Positions 61,735 through 64,000 of a stretch of DNA of 64,000 nt are shown piece by piece. Every line of letters starts with the position of its first letter. Position 1 is the stretch's first letter. The notes below the pieces were generated by a model. That model had not been told where the DNA came from. It was given only the letters and a program-made list of their open reading frames with translations, and ran no database searches. Made by a program: the position numbers and the translations under genes. This DNA is from Algoriphagus sediminis (lineage in GTDB: Bacteria > Bacteroidota > Bacteroidia > Cytophagales > Cyclobacteriaceae): contig NZ_JAUEPH010000002.1 in the NCBI RefSeq assembly GCF_030403435.1, positions 620,001-684,000 of the forward strand, read 5' to 3'.

Positions 61735-62805
61735 ATGGCATATATAACCCTAAATAGGGCAAAGCTTAAAAAGAATTATGAATACCTCGATAACCTGTTT
61801 AAAGAGAATGGTATTGAATGGGCGATAGTGACTAAAATGCTTTGTGGATATGAACCCTACTTAAAAGAGGTTTTGGATCTTGGCATAAAAGAGGTATGTG
61901 ATGCAAGAATCAGTAATCTAAAAAAAATCAAAAAACTGGCCCCTGATGTTCAGACAGTTTACATAAAGCCACCTGCAAAGCGAGAAATCGAGAATATCGT
62001 CAGGTATGCAGATGCCAGTTTTAATACTGAGTACAGGACTATTAAGCTTCTTTCAGAGGAGGCTAAAAAGCAAAATAAGCTTCATAAAGTGATCATTATG
62101 ATCGAACTAGGTGATCTTCGGGAAGGGGTTATGGGAGATACCTTAATGAGCTTTTATGAGTCCATCTTTAAGCTACCAAATATCAAAGTAACCGGAATTG
62201 GTTCAAATTTGAATTGCCTTCATGGGGTTATGCCCAGTCACGATAAGTTTATACAACTATCTCTTTATGAGCAACTTATAGAGGCTAAATTCAACCAAAA
62301 AATACCTTGGGTGACAGGTGGGACTTCTGTGGTAATCCCACTTCTACAGATCCATCAATTGCCTAAAGGAATCAATCATTTCAGAGTAGGAGAGACCTTA
62401 TATTTTGGGACGGATCTGGTGAATCATACTGTATTTGAAGGAATGGAGCCTGATGTGATCCGACTTTATGCCGAGATTATTGAGATTACAAGAAAACCTG
62501 TCGTTCCAATAGGGACTTTGGAAGCAAATCCCAGTGGGGAAAAATTTGAAGTGGATACGAATGATTATGGTCGAACTACCCACAGAGCCATCCTTGATCT
62601 AGGTTTACTGGATATCAATTCTGATTTTTTGATCCCTGAGGATGCTTCATTTGAATTCGTGGGAGCAAGCAGCGATATGCTTGTCATAGATATCGATGAC
62701 AATGACCAAGGCTACAAAGTAGGAGACCTTATCCCTTTTGACCTCAAGTATATGGGTGCTCTCACCCTACTTAACTCTGAGTACATCGAGAAAAAGGTAA
62801 TCTAA
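61735..62805 (+). CDS. Alanine/ornithine racemase family PLP enzyme (Orr-like)
   Basis: The 356-residue protein has an N-terminal PLP-lysine motif AIVTKMLCGYE (Lys34) and EVCDARISNLKKIK, then IELGDLREGVM, VTGIGSNLNCLHGVMPS, and GGTSVVIPLL. These are features of the YhfX/ornithine-racemase-like group of fold-type III enzymes, distinct from classical Alr. It is the last gene of the operon. Its end is near the convergent UDP-glucuronate decarboxylase gene. Substrate not known; ornithine, lysine or arginine are candidates. Confidence 0.85.
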   Translation: MAYITLNRAKLKKNYEYLDNLFKENGIEWAIVTKMLCGYEPYLKEVLDLGIKEVCDARISNLKKIKKLAPDVQTVYIKPPAKREIENIVRYADASFNTEYRTIKLLSEEAKKQNKLHKVIIMIELGDLREGVMGDTLMSFYESIFKLPNIKVTGIGSNLNCLHGVMPSHDKFIQLSLYEQLIEAKFNQKIPWVTGGTSVVIPLLQIHQLPKGINHFRVGETLYFGTDLVNHTVFEGMEPDVIRLYAEIIEITRKPVVPIGTLEANPSGEKFEVDTNDYGRTTHRAILDLGLLDINSDFLIPEDASFEFVGASSDMLVIDIDDNDQGYKVGDLIPFDLKYMGALTLLNSEYIEKKVI

Positions 62806-62828
62806 AGGCTAATTCTTTAAGGTTTTTA

Positions 62829-63761
62829 TTAGATAATCGACTCGAAATAGGCAATGGTTTTTTCCAAGCCTTCTCTCAATGGGATTTTTGGTTCCCAGCC
62901 TAACTCTTCTTTTGCAAGATCAATCACTGGTTTTCTTTGAAGTGGATCGTCTTCAGGTAGTGGAAAATGAATCAACTTACTTTTACTTGCTGTCAATTCA
63001 ATGATCAATTGAGCCAGTTCAAGCATGGTGAATTCACCAGGATTACCAATATTCACAGGGCCTGTAAAACCATCCCGACTATTCATAAGACGGTACATTC
63101 CTTCGATATTATCATCTACATAGCAGAAAGATCGGGTTTGCTGGCCATCCCCGTATATGGTTATATCTTCTCCTTTTAAGGCTTGCACTATGAAGTTACT
63201 CACGACTCTACCGTCATTTGGGTGCATTCTTGGTCCATAAGTATTAAAAATCCTCATGACCTTTATATTCACTCCATGCTGGCGATGATAATCAAAGAAT
63301 AAAGTTTCAGCACATCTTTTCCCCTCGTCATAACAAGCTCTGGGACCAAGGGTATTCACATTTCCCCGGTAGGATTCAGGCTGTGGGTGCACTTCAGGAT
63401 CACCATAAATTTCAGAAGTACTGGCTTGAAGAATTTTAATTTTAAGGCGTTTAGCCAAACCAAGCATATTCATCGCTCCAATTACCGAAGTTTTAGTGGT
63501 TTGGACTGGATCGAATTGATAATGGATTGGAGAAGCAGGACATGCCAGATTATATATTTCATCTACTTCGACAAAAAGCGGGTGAGTTATATCATGCCTT
63601 AACAACTCGAAATTTTTGTTATCCAGTAAATGATGGATATTCCTTCTATTTCCTGTGAAGAAATTATCCACGCATAATACTTCATTTCCTTCACTTAGTA
63701 GTCGATCACACAAATGGCTTCCGAGAAATCCTCCGCCACCACTAACTAGTACTCTTTTCAT
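62829..63761 (-). CDS. UDP-glucuronate decarboxylase (UDP-xylose synthase), SDR family
   Basis: The 310-residue extended SDR has the NAD motif [51 protein letters not shown], and the catalytic Tyr144/Lys148 in ACYDEGKR. The PASPxHYQ and [14 protein letters not shown] segments are diagnostic of UXS enzymes, which turn UDP-glucuronate into UDP-xylose. It probably supplies xylose units for surface polysaccharide. The upstream end of the window (63762-64000) may hold the tail of another gene. Confidence 0.94.
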   Translation of the reverse strand: MKRVLVSGGGGFLGSHLCDRLLSEGNEVLCVDNFFTGNRRNIHHLLDNKNFELLRHDITHPLFVEVDEIYNLACPASPIHYQFDPVQTTKTSVIGAMNMLGLAKRLKIKILQASTSEIYGDPEVHPQPESYRGNVNTLGPRACYDEGKRCAETLFFDYHRQHGVNIKVMRIFNTYGPRMHPNDGRVVSNFIVQALKGEDITIYGDGQQTRSFCYVDDNIEGMYRLMNSRDGFTGPVNIGNPGEFTMLELAQLIIELTASKSKLIHFPLPEDDPLQRKPVIDLAKEELGWEPKIPLREGLEKTIAYFESII

Positions 63762-63902
63762 TTATTCAGTTCCTTAAAAATCGATGGGTAAAAATAGACA
63801 AATGATTCACAATACAACCCCTGACTTTCGATAATTGAACCGTTTTACTCGTCCAATTGCTACGTTTTTTGGGTAAGTGTTTGAGAGTAAGAAAGTTCCT
63901 TT

Positions 63903-63998
63903 TTAAAACTCCGATTCTTTCATCTTAATTGTCGGGAAGGTTTCTGAGTTTAATCTCGAAATTAGCCCTTGAATTTTTGGCAACTCATATTCCATAAA
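63903..63998 (-). CDS. Possible C-terminal end of a gene running off the window
   Basis: Minus-strand codons from 63998 to a TAA at 63903-63905 encode a plausible tail of about 31 residues (LPKIQGLISRLNSETF and KMKESEF). It may be the end of an upstream gene in the same direction as the UDP-glucuronate decarboxylase, for example a polysaccharide gene. It is too short to name and could be chance. Confidence 0.3.
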   Translation of the reverse strand, partial: FMEYELPKIQGLISRLNSETFPTIKMKESEF

Positions 63999-64000
63999 GT

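Noticed and set aside
1-64000. CRISPR arrays, tRNA/rRNA genes, insertion sequences and riboswitches
   Set aside because: No spaced direct repeats, cloverleaf structures with CCA ends, transposase genes or known aptamer folds were seen by eye. A covariance-model scan would be needed to rule out small RNAs.

Overview
The window looks like chromosomal DNA of a Bacteroidota bacterium, most likely Cytophagales (a Cyclobacteriaceae or Algoriphagus-like marine heterotroph). I infer this from the moderately low GC content, the weak Shine-Dalgarno signals, several matches to the Bacteroidota -7 promoter element TAnnTTTG, and the gene content: DUF2452, GIN-domain (DUF2807), DUF4136 and tricorn-like proteins, Ggt and S9 peptidases, and many lipoproteins. 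I see no rRNA, tRNA, CRISPR array, insertion sequence, phage module or integrase. The region reads as core genome, densely coded on both strands.

Layout. 1-3.0 kb (-): Hpt protein, S9 peptidase and the start of a gamma-glutamyltransferase. 3.1-5.0 kb (+): a four-gene unit of rhomboid protease, a 47-residue membrane peptide, a DUF2452 protein and an unknown protein. 5.0-6.5 kb (-): deoxynucleoside kinase and 3-hydroxyacyl-CoA dehydrogenase. 6.6-8.9 kb (+): CvfB-like S1 protein, YkgJ-type cysteine-cluster protein, ROK kinase. 8.9-10.5 kb (-): sterol-desaturase/AGMO-like membrane oxygenase and a BamE-like lipoprotein. 10.7-16.6 kb (+): small membrane protein, parE, parC and a TrmH-type rRNA/tRNA methylase. 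16.6-24.4 kb: ceramidase-like enzyme, cyclophilin, pckA, POT transporter, TetR regulator, tyrS. 24.6-31.9 kb: giant tricorn-like protease, BlaI-type regulator with a striking inverted repeat over its start, acyl-CoA desaturase, holin-like membrane protein, an unknown acidic protein, a histone-deacetylase-family protein and an OmpH-like lipoprotein. 32.0-40.4 kb: deoxyhypusine-synthase-like protein, OmpA-family protein, Gfo/Idh/MocA oxidoreductase, GH20 hexosaminidase, AGCS symporter with glycerate kinase. 40.4-43.8 kb (-): small membrane peptide, unknown protein, response regulator, Mpo1-like protein, DUF4136 lipoprotein, murB. 43.9-46.1 kb (+): egtB-egtD (ergothioneine). 46.1-57.4 kb: phospho-sugar mutase, a protein resembling the small-chain domain of GH2 beta-galactosidase, DUF502 protein, hppD, acyltransferase, bile-acid-type symporter, sulfatase, msrB, GIN-domain lipoprotein, MFS transporter. 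57.6-62.8 kb (+): a very tight five-gene operon of Na+/solute symporter, GNAT acetyltransferase, M20 amidohydrolase and two different fold-type III PLP racemases. 62.8-63.8 kb (-): UDP-glucuronate decarboxylase.

Ten intrinsic terminators can be read directly, three of them at convergent gene ends and probably bidirectional. The most interesting parts are the 57.6-62.8 kb racemase/deacylase/transporter operon, the deoxyhypusine-synthase homologue in a bacterium, the 11-bp inverted repeat over the blaI start codon, the uncharacterised rhomboid/DUF2452 operon, the EF-hand-like insert in the ceramidase-like enzyme, and a terminator whose T-run touches the start codon of the next gene. All functional names rest on motif recognition by eye; no database search was run.
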